Positions 1 through 13,900 of a stretch of DNA of 64,000 nt are shown one piece after another. Numbering within the stretch: the first letter of the stretch is position 1; each line of letters opens with the position of its first letter. Below the pieces are notes generated by a model. That model was not told the origin of the DNA and did not search any database. It was given only the letters and a program-made list of their open reading frames with translations. The stretch is from Pelargonium nanum (Eukaryota > Streptophyta > Magnoliopsida > Geraniales > Geraniaceae), in the NCBI GenBank assembly GCA_036897485.1, contig JAYMTF010000012.1:1-64000 (forward strand). Reading direction: 5' to 3'. A program made the position numbers and the translations under genes.

Positions 1-2220
1 TATAGGCCTTGCAGCTGGTTTTGATAAAAATGCTGAAGCTGTTGAAGGCCTACTTGGTATGGGTTTTGGATTTGTAGAGGTTGGCTCTGTTACCCCTGTT
101 CCACAAGAGGGTAATCCAAAGCCACGGATCTTCAGATTACGTCAAGAAGGGTGAGAATTCCTATTTATCTTTTACTTAAATTTTAAATTCAATCTAGTTT
201 ATTTTGTAGCCTTGGTGTGTCTTATTGAGTAAATATTTATGCATGTGTTGGGAAGGCTCTTGCCTCTTGGACATTTTAGACTGCTTGGACACAATAAATT
301 TTTTCATCCCGATTTATGACGCTGCTATGGCTTTTGTTGCTGTTTTTGTTGTTGCCAGTGCTATCATCAACCGCTGTGGCTTTAATAGTGAAGGCATTGT
401 TGCTGTTGCAAAGCGATTGGGTGCCCAACATGGCAAGAGAAAGTTGGCGGAAACATCGAGCACTTCATCCTCCTCCGGTGATGAAGCCAAACAGGGAGGC
501 AAAGCTGGTCCTGGCATTCTTGGAGTCAATCTTGGAAAGAACAAAACTAGTGAAGATGCAGCTGCAGATTATGTTCAAGGAGTTCATACATTATCCCAAT
601 ACGCTGATTATTTGGTTATCAATGTTTCATCACCCAATACTCCCGGGTTGCGTATGCTTCAGGGAAGAAAACAATTGAAGGACCTAGTTACTAAGGTAAG
701 GAGCTCTAAGCATGAACTTGTTTTCCACTATATATGATATTAAAAGCTATTTTTAATCTTGCTTCTTATCAAGGTTCAAGCTGCTCGTGATGAAATGCAA
801 TGGGGTGAGGAGGGCCCACCTCCCTTGCTAGTGAAAATTGCTCCAGACTTGTCGAAAGAAGACCTTGAAGATATTGCAGCAGTACGTATATGCTCGTATT
901 TTTAGTTAATTTCTGCACTTATGAAAATATAATGTTCTTATATTTTCTTTCTTTATACAGGTTGCTCTTGCACTCCGCTTGGATGGATTGGTATTTTTTC
1001 TTGACTTAAAAAAAAAACATTTTTTTCAGGCCATGAATTAATTCAAAAATAATAAGCACAAGCACATGAGTATATGCTATAGGTGCAAAAACTCCATATC
1101 AATCAAATGCACAAAACAATCAAAGTATACATATTAAAATATTTGCATATTGAAACTTGTAGTATTATATTGTATTGATCTCTATGTTTTTGGATATAAT
1201 TTAGTATAAATTGTTATTGCTTTGTTCTTTCCTTTTGATGGAGAGAATATATGATATAAAGTTTTATTGATTTGTTTTCTTCTTTTGCATGTTCACATAG
1301 ATCATATCAAACACGACCATTTCAAGACCAGAATCTGTTAGTAAAAGTCCTGTGGCTGAGGAAACTGGTGGATTAAGTGGCAAACCTCTCTTTGATTTGT
1401 CTACAAATATCTTAAGGGAGATGTATCTTTTGACCAGGGTATGTGGCAGTTCTTGAATTAAGCTTCCAAATAGTTGGGAACTCTGCTGTAGAGGTTACTG
1501 ATTGTGTTGTGAATTTGCAAATGCAATGCGTTTATCTTCCATTGGTCTCCCTGCATTTCATCATGTCTAGAGTGAAAGCTTAACCCCACTATTTTTTTTT
1601 TCCCTTTTATCAGGGGAAGGTTCCTTTAATAGGTTGTGGAGGTGTTAGCAGGTAAAATCACAGCTTGAACACATTTTCATTCTTTCCTTTTCTTGTCAGC
1701 ACCGTCTATTGGTATTGGATTTTGCAATGGTTATTAATTTTATATTTCGGGATTCTGCTTATATGTGACTGATTCAGTGGCGAGGATGCTTACAAGAAAA
1801 TACGAGCTGGAGCAACTCTTGTTCAACTCTATACAGGTTTTGCATACGGAGGACCTGCACTTATTCCTCAGATTAAGGTACTCTAAAATACATTTCTGAA
1901 AACCAATCATTACTGAACTTTTTTGTCAGCATAATGTGTTTCAAAACATAGTAAGTTGAGTACATGAGATTGGAATTGTAGATGTTTTGAAGTATGCGGG
2001 CTAGCAAAACAGACCATGTTTGTGTTTGTTCGCTTAACGTGTTTTAGTCTGTTCTGTCGTGTTTTTCCAACCCTAAAAGAAGTTACTTGTACGAGAAACA
2101 CATAGTTTCAAACTTACGTGTATATATTATTTGTGTTTCTCGTAGGCTGAATTAGCCGAGTGCTTAGAGAGGGATGGATTCAAGTCTACCATAGAAGCAG
2201 TTGGTGCAGATTTCAGATAA
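1..2220 (+). CDS. PYRD: Dihydroorotate dehydrogenase (class 2), 3' part, cut by the window start
   Basis: This enzyme oxidises dihydroorotate to orotate in pyrimidine synthesis and passes electrons to quinone; the plant form sits in the mitochondrial inner membrane. The 5' end lies outside the window. Exons read: 1-150, 359-695, 774-881, 961-990, 1301-1438, 1614-1651, 1778-1877, 2146-2220, all with GT-AG borders. Visible family motifs are [13 protein letters not shown] near the start, the FMN-site stretch [40 protein letters not shown] and [12 protein letters not shown]. The product ends EAVGADFR. A Ser-rich linker with little conservation follows the [15 protein letters not shown] stretch, as is usual in plant PYRD. 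No break is seen in the visible part. The assignment is secure; only the missing N-terminus limits it. Confidence 0.95.
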
Positions 2221-2539
2221 TTTTGGTTGGAGTTTGGAGCTAGAGTGGAGTACACCCACAGCATAGCACACAATTAATTGTACTTTGGTTTAAATTTAGA
2301 CTTGTATAATGTGAGGAAAGTTATTTGTTTTGTAACTTTATTGATAGATATTTCATGAAACTTTGGTTAGTCAATGTCCTTGGACTATTGATTGCGAAAG
2401 ATGGAAGTTATAGACTCTGTTATTTGTCTAGTTGAATTAGTTCCTAAAACCTTAATGAAACCCAATTCACTTGTGCTTATGTAGAGATGCTAGTTAGTTG
2501 CACTAGTCAATAAGGCATAAATGGATTTCAGCACTTGGA

Positions 2540-2650
2540 TTTTTTTTTCTTTCTGAATGAGAATGTTCTCATGACCAAAAAATCATAATCGAAACATGAA
2601 CAATGAGAATCTTATTCCTGTTCTGATTCTTGATTGCCATTCTTGGATGT
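2540..2650. mobile_element. Tourist-like MITE fragment (worn)
   Basis: The stretch contains the family's internal wording: GAATGAGAATG, CTCATGACCAAAAA, AACATGAACAATGAGAATC and TTCCTGTTCTGATTC. The GGTAGCGTTTGG ends are gone, so both borders are approximate. Confidence 0.5.
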
Positions 2651-2846
2651 GGTTTTAATGAACCAATAGTAGTTCTCAAACCGGCAAATATAGTTTGTAC
2701 TGTAGCACCATTTTTGTTGGTTGAGTGAAATTTTGTATTGGCAACACAATGTGTACTACTTCTGCCACTGCTAATACAAACATGGTCATTGCTCTTATTT
2801 TGTGTAACTTGCTAGCATTTATGAAGTAGAAAAAGTAGCCAGCTAC

Positions 2847-3028
2847 TGCAGCATGCTTATTATCAGGATTACCAGGTACGTAACGTAACAATTTTATTCA
2901 TCAATTTTGTTTCGCTTTGAGATCTTTGTGTAACTATTGTCAATGTTATATTGCAGCATGCTCATTATCTGGATTATCAGGTGCATAAAAATTTTATTCA
3001 TCGATTTTGTTTCACTATGGGGTCTTTG
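2847..3028. repeat. Diverged tandem duplication, about 80-bp units 105 bp apart
   Basis: Unit one (2847-2928) and unit two (2952-3028) share TGCAGCATGC, TATC.GGATTA.CAGGT, ATTTTATTCATC and ATTTTGTTTC, and both end in TCTTTG. They differ at scattered bases, so the duplication is not recent. No coding sense is seen. Confidence 0.75.
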
Positions 3029-3417
3029 CATGCTAATTGGTGGGATGTGATGGGGCAAATATCTTCTTTGGGTTTGGATAGAATGACTAGGCAAAGCATG
3101 TAAACATGTTGATGGACCAGCTCGTGTCTTGGAATTTAGCAGCAAGCTGCATGGCACAGTCAGGAACTTTTGTGAATTTAGGGTAGCCTAAATTCCAGTG
3201 GCTTAAAATGGCTAAAAACAACAAACTAAGGGTCCATCCTGCACAAGGCAGGCATGTGGAGTAGGTTATTTTCGAGTAAGAGGTTTGGAGGCCGAAACCT
3301 CAAATCAAGCAGGAAGTGACCTATCGTTGAAATTAAAGTTCTTAGGTATGGAAGTTAGCAGTGCGGGTGTTTTGGTTTTTATAGTAATTATAATACTTCA
3401 GAAAAGAAAAGAATGGT

Positions 3418-3499
3418 TAAGTAGTTATTATGTAATGATTTATGACTATGACTTATGGCTTAGTAGTAATCATGTAATGATTTGTGACTATGACTTGTG
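3418..3499. repeat. 42-bp tandem repeat, two copies
   Basis: Copies at 3418-3457 and 3460-3499 share ATGTAATGATTT and TGACTATGACTT with a few differences. Simple local duplication in spacer DNA. Confidence 0.8.
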
Positions 3500-4344
3500 A
3501 ATTTCTTGAACAACTATACATTTTTCTACATGTCTTTTTGTACATGCATTTAATTTCTGTTTTGACAATTAGAGAACAGTGGGGTTCTTTTCTCCTACTA
3601 CATGACAATCGCAAGGCGTAGGGTGCAAAGGGAAGAGAGTATTATGGGAACCAAACCTTACAAAACTCCAATCTCAATGATTCTGAGAAAATTGTTAGCA
3701 ATATATAATTCAAAGGTACGTACCTTATTTCGGTCACCTGCTAGAAGTTGCTGTTGTAACTGTTGTTTAGCACATCTTTGCAGAAAGGATACCTTATGAA
3801 GAATATTTTCTGAGAGTTATATGCAAGATGTGTTCCATCTGGGCTACCATTTGTGAAGTGAAACAAGTAAGTATCTGAGCTTCTGATTTACCGTACTGTT
3901 GAAATATGAAATGTCTTGTGTTGATGAGATCAATTATTACGTGTAGTTTAGTTCTAATATCAACAAGTTTCATGGTTTGATATGGTAAAATGTAGTACTT
4001 TTACAGGGTTTCAGCCTTAAAAGGGGAAAGGATTTATAGTGTTGGTTTTGTTTTTGAGTTGCTATACATGTGGTATGATTAGGTAGTGAAGCTTGAACTC
4101 CAAAAAAGTTTGGACAAGTTCAGGGCCTATGGCCGTATAATTTACATTATAGTGCTAGGATTTATGGGCTACATAAAGTTGTAGAGCAGAATGGCAACAC
4201 TTTATGTTGCTCCTACTTGTTCCAGTCATTGATGATAATGTCGATTTGATCAAGTTGTGTCCTTCTGGACTGTACTAGTGTTAACAATTTGGTTATAAAT
4301 AGGAAAAACCATAAGAGCCTAAGAGAGAGAAGGTGATGTAACGA

Positions 4345-4530
4345 TAGAGTTGACAATTTGGGTTTCAGGTCAGGCCCAGGTTTAAAGGCCTAATCCGACT
4401 CTGGTCCACAATAATTTCATGGTAAGCCTGACCTGACTTGAAAATTAATCGGGTCTATTTTATATGACCCAAACCTGCAAACTCACGTCACGTTTATCAT
4501 GAAAATATTGTAGACCGGATTCGGGTTAAG
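4345..4530. mobile_element. hAT-like MITE, left end only (truncated or worn)
   Basis: Begins TAGAGTTGACAATTTGGG followed by TTTCAGGTCAGGCCC, close to the left end of the complete copy at 17472. No matching right end was found, so the end given is approximate. Confidence 0.45.
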
Positions 4531-5446
4531 CCTTTTCAGCTTGGGGTTTCTGAGGAAGGTCAATTATGACGTTAGAGATGAATATATATAGGGTAGTGAA
4601 ATTACAGATAGAACCTTGTTGTCGGTGCGGTTTTGCGTTGCGTGGGTATGGGTTATGGGCACTGTTAGCTGTCTAACTAGCGGTTTTGGTAAAATGAAAC
4701 CGTATTCGTCCGGTTCTCTTCGGTGTTGGCCGGTTCAGCGGTTTATGCCGCGCGGTCCTAAGTTACGTACACCGCCTTTCCTCTTTTGCGAAGAGATTGT
4801 TTTCCTTACTCGAGCCCGTGCAAACATGTCATGTGGCCTTTGTAAAAAAGGTGAGCTCCACATGTTCTCCATCCCATCAATACCTATTTCCCTGTTGAAT
4901 TGTGCAGTGGATGGAATGGAATTTGTGGGTTTTAAAACTAAACCAACTTTTTTAAAGGTGATAGCTAAACCAGTTGGTGGGTCCTTTCTCTACTTGAGAA
5001 CCTCTTTTTATTTTTGGCCTTGTGACCCATTTTGTATTCATTGATGTAGATGTGGTAGCTAAAAAGAGATTCTTCTGTTCTGTTCTGTTCTGTTGCCATC
5101 TCCCAAAGCTTTTTATTGCATACATCTCATCTATCTCCATATATATGCATTGATTTGTTGCAAAGCTCAGTTGGAATTTACAGTAAAGCAAAGCAAAGCA
5201 AATTGTTGTTGGGTTTGGAGTCTCTTTCATTAGCTAAAAGAGCAATTCCACTTCCAATGGACATAGCAATACAAAAACAGTGATGTATTGTTTCATGGAT
5301 CTGATGATGGGTCAGAGACTGTGTCATGTCCTTTGCCTTTCTTTAATAATTGTAATTGATCCAAGATGATGGTTAGGTCTTCCACACCTCATTGTGTCAC
5401 ATTCACCTATAACTTTCTACTTTTACTATATCTCAATGCGTACAAG

Positions 5447-5590
5447 TAGGGTTGGCAATTCGGGTCTTGAGTTAGATAATATAAAACGTGAACTGAACTT
5501 GCAAGGTGTTTGAGTTTTGGGTCCGGTTGGTCTTGATTACTATTTTTTACGTATTGGTAAGTGTGAGTTTGTTTGATCTGATTTGTTATT
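5447..5590. mobile_element. hAT-like MITE fragment, left end only
   Basis: TAGGGTTGGCAATTCGGGTC resembles the family start TAGAGCTGGCAATTCG. The rest drifts into AT-rich sequence and no right end is seen. Confidence 0.35.
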
Positions 5591-6789
5591 TAGAATTAAT
5601 TGATTTTATCTTATGTCATCCTAGCGCTCAAAATTGGGTGCAGTGATAAAACTCGAAGTCTTCCGACCAAAACACAAAAAAATGTGGATTGAGTTTTGAA
5701 TGCTTATAGTTAGAAAGTTATTCATCACATATGACGTTAGAAGTATATGCGTTTTGAATGAATTTTTTTTATGTTGAAAGTAATTAAACTCGAAATATTT
5801 TAAGCGATCGAATCTTCTTCTTTGGTCAAACCTTTTCTCTTTACTTATGTACAATATATTACTATCTGATAAATAAAAGGAGGCAAGAAAATATTTATGA
5901 TATTATACCTTTCCAAGCGTTCTATTTAATTGCTTAACAAAATGGATTGAGATTGACCATCACTTGTACTAAATAATAAATACAAACTAAGATTGACTTT
6001 AATGCTCATTAGTGCATTTAAAGTAGTTTTCAGATAATTTATATTTATTATAGTATATAATACTAGTAATGTGCTTATTAATCATCAATATATTGACAAG
6101 ATTAGTGTGTTGTTACCTACAAGAAAATAATATTTTTGTCCCAAGAAAAATAATACATGTTGATTATTCAAAAATAATAATATTATGAGCTTGTTCAAGT
6201 TTTTTGAAATGACATATTTAAAATTTAAAAACTATGTTTTCTCAAATAATTTTTTTAAAACACTCAAATAAATTAAAAAATTAAAAAAAATTGAAGGGCA
6301 GTCCTAGTTGGGTCAAGGTGGGACCCAGTAATCAGATCTGATATTATTCTAATTTACGACAATCAAAAGGCGACAGTATCATCAGTGCACCACCTGACGC
6401 ACACACAGTAACATTTCGCTTGCCGGCCTTTTTATTTGATCAAATCTGGCCGTTCAATTCTCATCAGACGGTCAGATTTTGAAACAGCAACGTTCAATTT
6501 TGACTCCCTCCACGTTACGCTACTTTGCGCCACTGTCTTCAAACTAGTTAACCAATTATTGCAACGGTTGTGGATTTTCAAGCCCATATTTACCATTTTA
6601 GCCTCCAACTTATCTTTTAATTCCACTCATGCCAATGAGTTAATCCAAATACATGGAGGTTATTATCGTCATTATACGCATTTTGATTTAAATTCGGTTG
6701 GTACGTAGAGCCCGAAAATTCAAATTGTCAGAATTAAAAATATATAATTAAATTTTCTTTATTTTTTTCTTTTCTGTGAAGCTGAGAAA

Positions 6790-7816
6790 AAAGAGAGCTA
6801 AAAGCTGCTTCTTCTCCACACACGCCTTGGGATTTTGATTTTCTATTGCATTTTCTTTTTCACTTTCTCGGCAACCAAACGCCCCGAAACCAACATTCTC
6901 AGAGCTGAATCTTGCTTCAGAAGCTGCATCTCCGAGCTTGAGCTTCATTTGGCGCGATTTCCGCTCACTGTTCTTCAACATTCTTCGTTTTTTCAGAGTT
7001 TCTTCAGCGCTTCCATGGATTTCTGAGCATTTACTGCTGGAGTGCTTGAGATCGGTACGAGCTGCAAACAACTTCACTCCGTAGCTGATGCTGTGAAGCT
7101 TGTTTCCTTTTCCAAGGTGAGCGAAGTGCTTTTTGTTCGATTCTAGTTTTCAAGATCGGCTCAGATTTAGCAGAACTTTTGCTTTTAATCTGAAACATTC
7201 GCTTGCTTGCTGAGAAAAAGTCGGAAATGAAGGTCGGATGCTACTGATGTTAGTTAATATTTAATTTTCAAGTTATGATTTCATCATTTTGAAGTAAAAA
7301 TTGAGAACTGAAAATTTGAAAACTGTAAGGTTTATTATTGTATTTTTCTGAAGTGTCTTCTCTGCATTTCCTTTGGAACCTAACTGAAAAAAACATCTCT
7401 CAAACCATTGCTTGATTGTTTGGACTCGTACGAGATTTGGAGGTTACTGATTAGTATCAGATAAAATTAATTGAATACTCCATTTATTTATTTCATGAAT
7501 CATTTCTGATCTTATTAACCCCTAAATTTGATTACATTTAAGATTTTGAAGTCTATTCTCATTTAGATAACTGGCCATTGTATCATATTTTGTTGTATTG
7601 TATAACTTGCTAATATTGTGTAAAGATTGAAAAGCAATAGGGTCTGTATGTTAATATACAGGCCCTGTTGTTGCCTTAATCAGACAAGTTGTACAGTGGG
7701 ACCTTGATAAAGCTTCTTCGTAGGGCCTTTTGGTGTGAAGCATTCTTTCTGATCTCATTTTTTTTAATATCTATTGCTATCTTCTAAAAACAGGATCGCA
7801 AATCTCTTCTGGGAAA
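6790..7816 (+). promoter_or_regulatory. 5' leader of the myosin gene with a leader intron
   Basis: A leader exon probably ends at 7116 (TCCAAG|GTGAGC) and joins at 7794 (CTAAAAACAG|GATC), 23 bases before the start ATG at 7817. The intron is about 677 bases and T-rich. The transcription start is not visible; a position around 6750-6800 is a guess from base composition. Confidence 0.5.
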
Positions 7817-10800
7817 ATGTCACAGAAATCTCCGGTACCGCCAATCTTCAAATCGATCAAATCATTGCCGGTTGGTTTTAGCTTTACTAGTTCACAGACA
7901 TCAGATCGTTTTGAAAAATCTGATTATCGGAATGCAAGAGTTAGTGATGCAATGTCTTCGAGTATATCCGAAAGTGGGGAACCAGAAGGTGTTGAAAGAG
8001 TGGAAAACGGTGTTGCTGAGATGGATCCTTACAGTGGGAATACCATAATGGTTGAAGACAGACCCCCTATGAGTGATGAAGACTTGGATACATCGGCTTC
8101 ACCTTTGCCTTCAGTTTCGTCATCTCATAGCGAACGCAGGTGGGGTGACACTAGTTCCTATGCTAAAAAGAAGGTATTCATAGCTTCTAGCTTAAATCTT
8201 ACTTCCCTTTTATGTACTAGATGTGTTTAAGAGCCATATATTGATATATTGGTACACTAATGATCGACATGCTTATCGAATTGAATTGAACAAATGTTGT
8301 ATGAAGTCTAAAATATTATAGGACTCTCATGGTTTCCTGTTCTTGGCTTTAATTTGTATACATGTTAAGCTAGCCCTTATATAGTAGTCAAACATAATAT
8401 GTTAGTCAGAAACTTCATGTAAAGCTTGGACGATGAAAGTTACCTGTTTTTCTCCATGTCCCCTATATATATATATGTATTCTGTTCTGCTGTTGAGATT
8501 TTCCTGCAGTTAAGTGATGATAAGTACCCATGTCACAATGACATGTACTATTTCCAAGTCATAGTCAGAAGAGTATGGTCTGACATGGCAAATTCTTTGT
8601 TTCAGAACCTTCAAGCTTGGATTCAACTTTCAAATGGGAACTGGGAGCTGGGGAAGATATTGTCAACTTCAGGAACTGACTCTGTTGTTTCAATGCCCGA
8701 GGGGAAAGTAAGCCAACTGATGGAAGCTTCCAGTTTTATATTCTGCATGGAATTTGGATATTGATCAATAAATACTTTGTGTTTCATTTGTAGGTTTTAA
8801 AAGTAAAAGCTGAAAGTTTGATTTCCGCAAATCCTGATATCCTTGATGGTGTAGTTGATCTCATGCAACTTAGTTATTTAAATGAACCATCAGTTCTGTA
8901 TAATCTTCAGTATAGATACAATCAAGATATGATTTATGTAAGTGCTTATTTCATTGTTTTAAGTTGACTTTATAATTTGCTCTGGTAGCATACTACTTCT
9001 TTCTAATGTGTTCATTAAATTTATGTACATCTTAGACAAAAGCAGGGCCAGTTTTGATTGCTGTCAATCCATTTAAGAAAGTTAATTTGTATGGAGATGC
9101 TTATATTGAAGCGTATAAGCGCAGATCTACTGAAAGCCCTCATGTATATGCCATTACTGATGCAGCAATCCGGGAAATGATACGAGGTGATTTTAGTATT
9201 TATAGTTTTGCAAGATAGAGTTTTCACTTTAACAGTTTACGAGGGCTTTCTCTATCATTTGTCATCAGTACTCAGTAATCTTACTTCAGTTTTTCTTTGT
9301 TTTTCCAGATGAAGTAAATCAATCTATAATTATAAGGTTAGTAGATGATATCCAATCTCAGATCACTCTTATTGTTGTTCTTTCTAATATGCACATGTTC
9401 GTTTTATATAGTTTGGTTCTTTCCCCATAAGGTTGTCTTCAACAATGAATGTTCTACACAGCTTGAGAAAGGGTTGCTGGTATTGCTTTTTTGTATTATA
9501 TTATACTGTCAGCAACTTCGAAACTGTTTATACCAAAGCTTTTGCTTATTGCTGATTACTACTGATGAAGTATCTGTGTAGTTAGTTCTAGACGGATTGA
9601 TATAGTAATTAGGTGGGTCTTCCACCCATCGACTTAACCTTTTGGGTTAGTAATTAAACATGATATCAGAGAGAAAAGTGGAAGAATGCTAAACAACAGT
9701 TGGCTGGAGTTGGTTAAAGTACCGAGCTGTGACAGTAAAATAGTTAGATATTATTTATGTATAACTAAACTTTCAAAGATGGTTTCTCTCACATGCCATG
9801 CATCACTGTCACCTGTGCTAGATACCATACAAACCCCCTTTAGAAGAAAAAAGAAAAGAAAAAGAAAAATTATGCAAAACTTAATACAGTGGCGGTTACA
9901 ATTGTGTTCATTTTTGGTTCCAGCGGTGAAAGTGGAGCAGGAAAAACTGAGACAGCGAAGATAGCCATGCAATATTTGGCTGCTCTTGGAGGTGGAAGTG
10001 GCATAGAAAATGAAATATTGAAGACAAATCCAGTTTTAGAAGCCTTTGGTAATGCAAAAACAGCACGAAATGATAACTCAAGTCGTTTTGTAAGCTCCCT
10101 GTTCTCCTCATGAGCATTTTGAAGTTCTAATTTAATTAACATATTTATATATAATGAGGGTCAATAATTAAATTTCCTTTCTGTGTTTTAAGTGTAAAAG
10201 TTCTATTATGCAAATATTGATAAAAACAAGTGAACATGATACAGGGAAAGCTGATTGAAATTCACTTTGGTGAAACTGGGAAAATATCTGGGGCAAACAT
10301 TCAAACTTGTAAGATCACTTGTATTACTAGGTCAAAAAATTAAAATACATATATGTTTTTTTTCTTGTTTAGTTACAACTGGACTGACATTGGTTCTGTT
10401 TTTTTTCCTCCTGTTTGATTTGAACAGTTCTACTTGAAAAGGTAATCTCATTTTCTCTGGTACATGATTGCAGCCTTTGTTTTATTATTTTATTATTGCT
10501 AGTAATTTACTCCAAACCTATTTGATGCACAGTCTAGAGTTGTCCAATGTGCGGAGGGGGAAAGGTCATATCATATATTTTATCAGCTTTGCGCCGGGGC
10601 TCCCCCTGCTCTTAGAGGTATCCATGGCCATTAATCCTTATTGTTTTCATGATATTTTTGTTGCATGTTATGGAAAATGATTATGTGAGCTACATGGCGA
10701 CTGATGTTTTTCTCTACTGTAAAAGACATTAAAAAAAAACTACTTGGTTCTTGAGAAGTTTGCTAGCTCAATTTTACACCCCTTCACCTAATCTTTATTA

Positions 10801-10920
10801 TGCACTGTGTCTTTTCTCCCCCTCAATATTGTATCCTAGTTTTGCTTCTTGGTCTTTCTAATGATCACATGCTTTATGATTATTTTGTTGCTGAAAGTTG
10901 ATGGTGCATTATGAATGGAG

Positions 10921-10974
<54 letters not shown>

Positions 10975-13900
10975 ACAACCTTCTGCTATTTCTTTTATGT
11001 TTTATTCTTTAGATAATAACATACATTGGCTTTATACTTCCACTTCTCATGTATTTTTGAAACTCAGAAAAGCTGTACTTGAAGAATGCACCCGAATATA
11101 AATATCTGAGCCAGAGCAGTTGCTTTTCAATTACTGGGGTTGATGATGCCGAACAGTTTCGTTCTGTTGTGGTACTTTTCTCCCCCTTTCCTTTGAATTG
11201 AATCTCATGCATCCACTCCAGAATTGTTCTTTACTATTATCTGCTTCCATTCTTCAGGAAGCTCTGAATACTGTCCATGTCAGCAAAGAAGATCAAGAAA
11301 GTGTATTTTCACTGCTTGCTGCTGTATTATGGCTGGGAAATGTCTCTTTTACCATGATTGATAATGAAAACCATGTTGAAGCTGTTGTGGATGAAAGTAA
11401 GACTTCTGTAATGTTCATTTCTTTGTTTCTCTTTGTCATGCTTCTCATAACATAAAATATAAAAAAGATCACTAAAAGAAGAGATCAAGTTTGCAAAACG
11501 AGGGTATTCGGTTGAGATCAAGTTTGCAAAACGAAGGTATTTGGTTCATTAGCCAGTTCCCCTACCTCTGCAAAATATTATCACAGTTAGTAGAAATAAT
11601 TAGTTATGAATATTTAAAAGTCTTAGACTGATAATATCCTAATTCTTTTTTTTTTTCTTCTATTTTTTGTATTTGATGAAAGTGCAATCAGGAACTGGAT
11701 AATTTTACCAGACTAAGTATACGTGAAGTCCTGAAAATTTCTGTAGCACTACCATAGCATTTACAAAAAAAAAATCCCATCAGTCCTGCGAATTCTTCAT
11801 ACTTTCCCCTCAAATCATACTATGAATGAACTGCTTGTGTTTAGTGATGGAGGTTATATCTGTCCAATGGTTCTGTTAATGAATAATATAGTTTGGTTCC
11901 AGGAATGCTATTTACACTGATTAATTTGAACTCTGGGGATGTGTAGAAAGATTTTGTCTTTGTTCTGTATCGTATTAGGTTCAATATTGATCCTGTAATC
12001 CTCATTGCAGTCATGCAGTCAAAATGCTTCTTGGGTTCTCATGATCTTGACTGTGACTTCAATTTTTTTGCAGGTCTTAGCAATGTTGCTGAATTGATTG
12101 GATGTGATGCTGCAGACCTTAAACTAACTTTATCAACTCGTAAAATGAAAGTTGGGAATGATAATATTGTTCAGAAGTTAACACTATCACAAGTAAGAAC
12201 TATACTTCCTTCAGAAAAAGCCAATACATCTTATGAAAAGGGATTTTGTCCAGAAGTCTTGATGATTATCAAGTTTAGCATAATCGAATTTGATATATTA
12301 GTAGTTGGCATGTATTTGTTGTAATGATAGAGACTAGAGAATAGTATCCAAGCTATATATTATTATATTTTTTCTTTTCTCTTTCACATTTTTGTATGAA
12401 AGTATTTTCATTTAACTATCAAGCTTACTGCAGTTTGAGGCTTAAGCTTCAAAACTCAAAGGTTAATGTCTCATACACCCACGGTTTTGATGCATCGTCT
12501 TGCGCCTTTGTCTTTTAAACATTGTTTTGGATCAATCAATGGCTACGGCAGAGTCAGAATTCAGGTTTTCTAGCTTCTAACAGTCTGAATTTAACCAAAC
12601 TATCATGGCATTGGAAGTGAAATTCTGGGTGGAATTATAATGTCATAGTTTGTCGAATTTCAATAGGCCTTCCACTGAAATTAACATTGTAAGAGTTTCT
12701 CGCCCAAAATAATATAGGAATTCTACTTTTTCCATCTTCCAGGCTATTGAAACAAGGGACGCTTTGGCAAAATCAATTTATGCCTGTCTGTTTGAGTGGT
12801 TGGTAGAACAAATTAACAAGTCACTTGCGGTTGGAAAGCGGCGTACTGGAAGATCCATCAGCATTCTTGATATCTATGGTTTTGAATCATTTGATGTATG
12901 TTATTCAATTACACTCATAGCATTGATGTGTCTGTTTCTTGCTTAATAATTATTAATGCCATATAGTTCACTTTTGCAGAGGAATAGTTTCGAGCAGTTT
13001 TGCATAAATTATGCAAATGAGAGATTGCAGCAACACTTCAATCGCCATTTGTTCAAATTGGAGCAGGAGGTCGGTATCCTATTTACTTCTTTTGTACTAA
13101 TGCAAACAGAAAGCCAGTATAAAATAACAGCTCTCAAAGATCCTGGCGTTGAGTTTCATTTAAACTCACTTGTAAATTACTAGTACAGGATAATTAGTTG
13201 TGCAGTTTTTATCTCCATTAATGGTTCTGAGACTGTCTTGCAAAATTTGGCATCTTCCTATTATAAAATAAGAAGTTATCATTTACTGCCTCAGTTAGAA
13301 CTATCAATTTTATTATTTGTCTCTAAATTAAAACCCCATGTTCTCTTACATAGCCGAAAAGGAGACAGTCTTGTTTCAACACACATACATGTTTCCAAGA
13401 CTTGTGAATAGTATTGATTGCTTTATTTATTTTTCAGGAGTATCTCCAAGATGGCATTGATTGGGCAAAAGTTGAATTTGATGACAACCAAGATTGTCTT
13501 AATCTTTTTGAAAAGGTACCAAAACTACTCAATGCAGCTTCATCCTATTCATTGTCTCTTGATGAGTGGTAAAGAAAAATTTGAATTACACTTTGTTTTG
13601 TCGGTGGTCTCAGTAGAAACTATCTCGCTATTATATTAAACCTGATTCTTTGATCTTCTTTGCCCCGTACAAACTTTAGAGACTAGTAATATGCAGAACT
13701 GTTTGCATGGCAGACTTGGTTCTGTTCGAGTACTGTATTTTGGGAATAAAAAGAGAGAAAAAAAAAATCTGAACTCCAAGTGATTGCTTTAATTTTATTA
13801 ATTTAGTGAAGATTGCTTTAATTTCATTAATTTAGTGAAGATATGCATTAACATAGACTGGAATTCATGAATTTGAGATACAAGATTTAAATGTGGGTAG

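Larger units (their letters stand above)
2221..6750. other. Spacer between PYRD and the myosin gene
   Basis: No gene is supported in these 4.5 kb. Reading frames here are short and resemble no family I know. It holds a worn Tourist-like fragment (about 2540-2650), a direct repeat (2847-3028), a 42-bp tandem repeat (3418-3499), and two stretches that begin like the hAT-like family (4345 and 5447). The segment 4600-4850 is richer in G+C than its surroundings but has no recognisable product. The last few hundred bases should include the myosin promoter. Confidence 0.6.

Noticed and set aside
225-737. 170-codon frame starting in PYRD intron 1
   Set aside because: It is intron sequence joined to the true exon 359-695; the family match begins only at the acceptor.
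4616-5044. 142-codon open frame in the spacer after PYRD
   Set aside because: Starts at a non-ATG codon, resembles no family, lies in repeat-bearing spacer and shows no splice context or coding-type composition.
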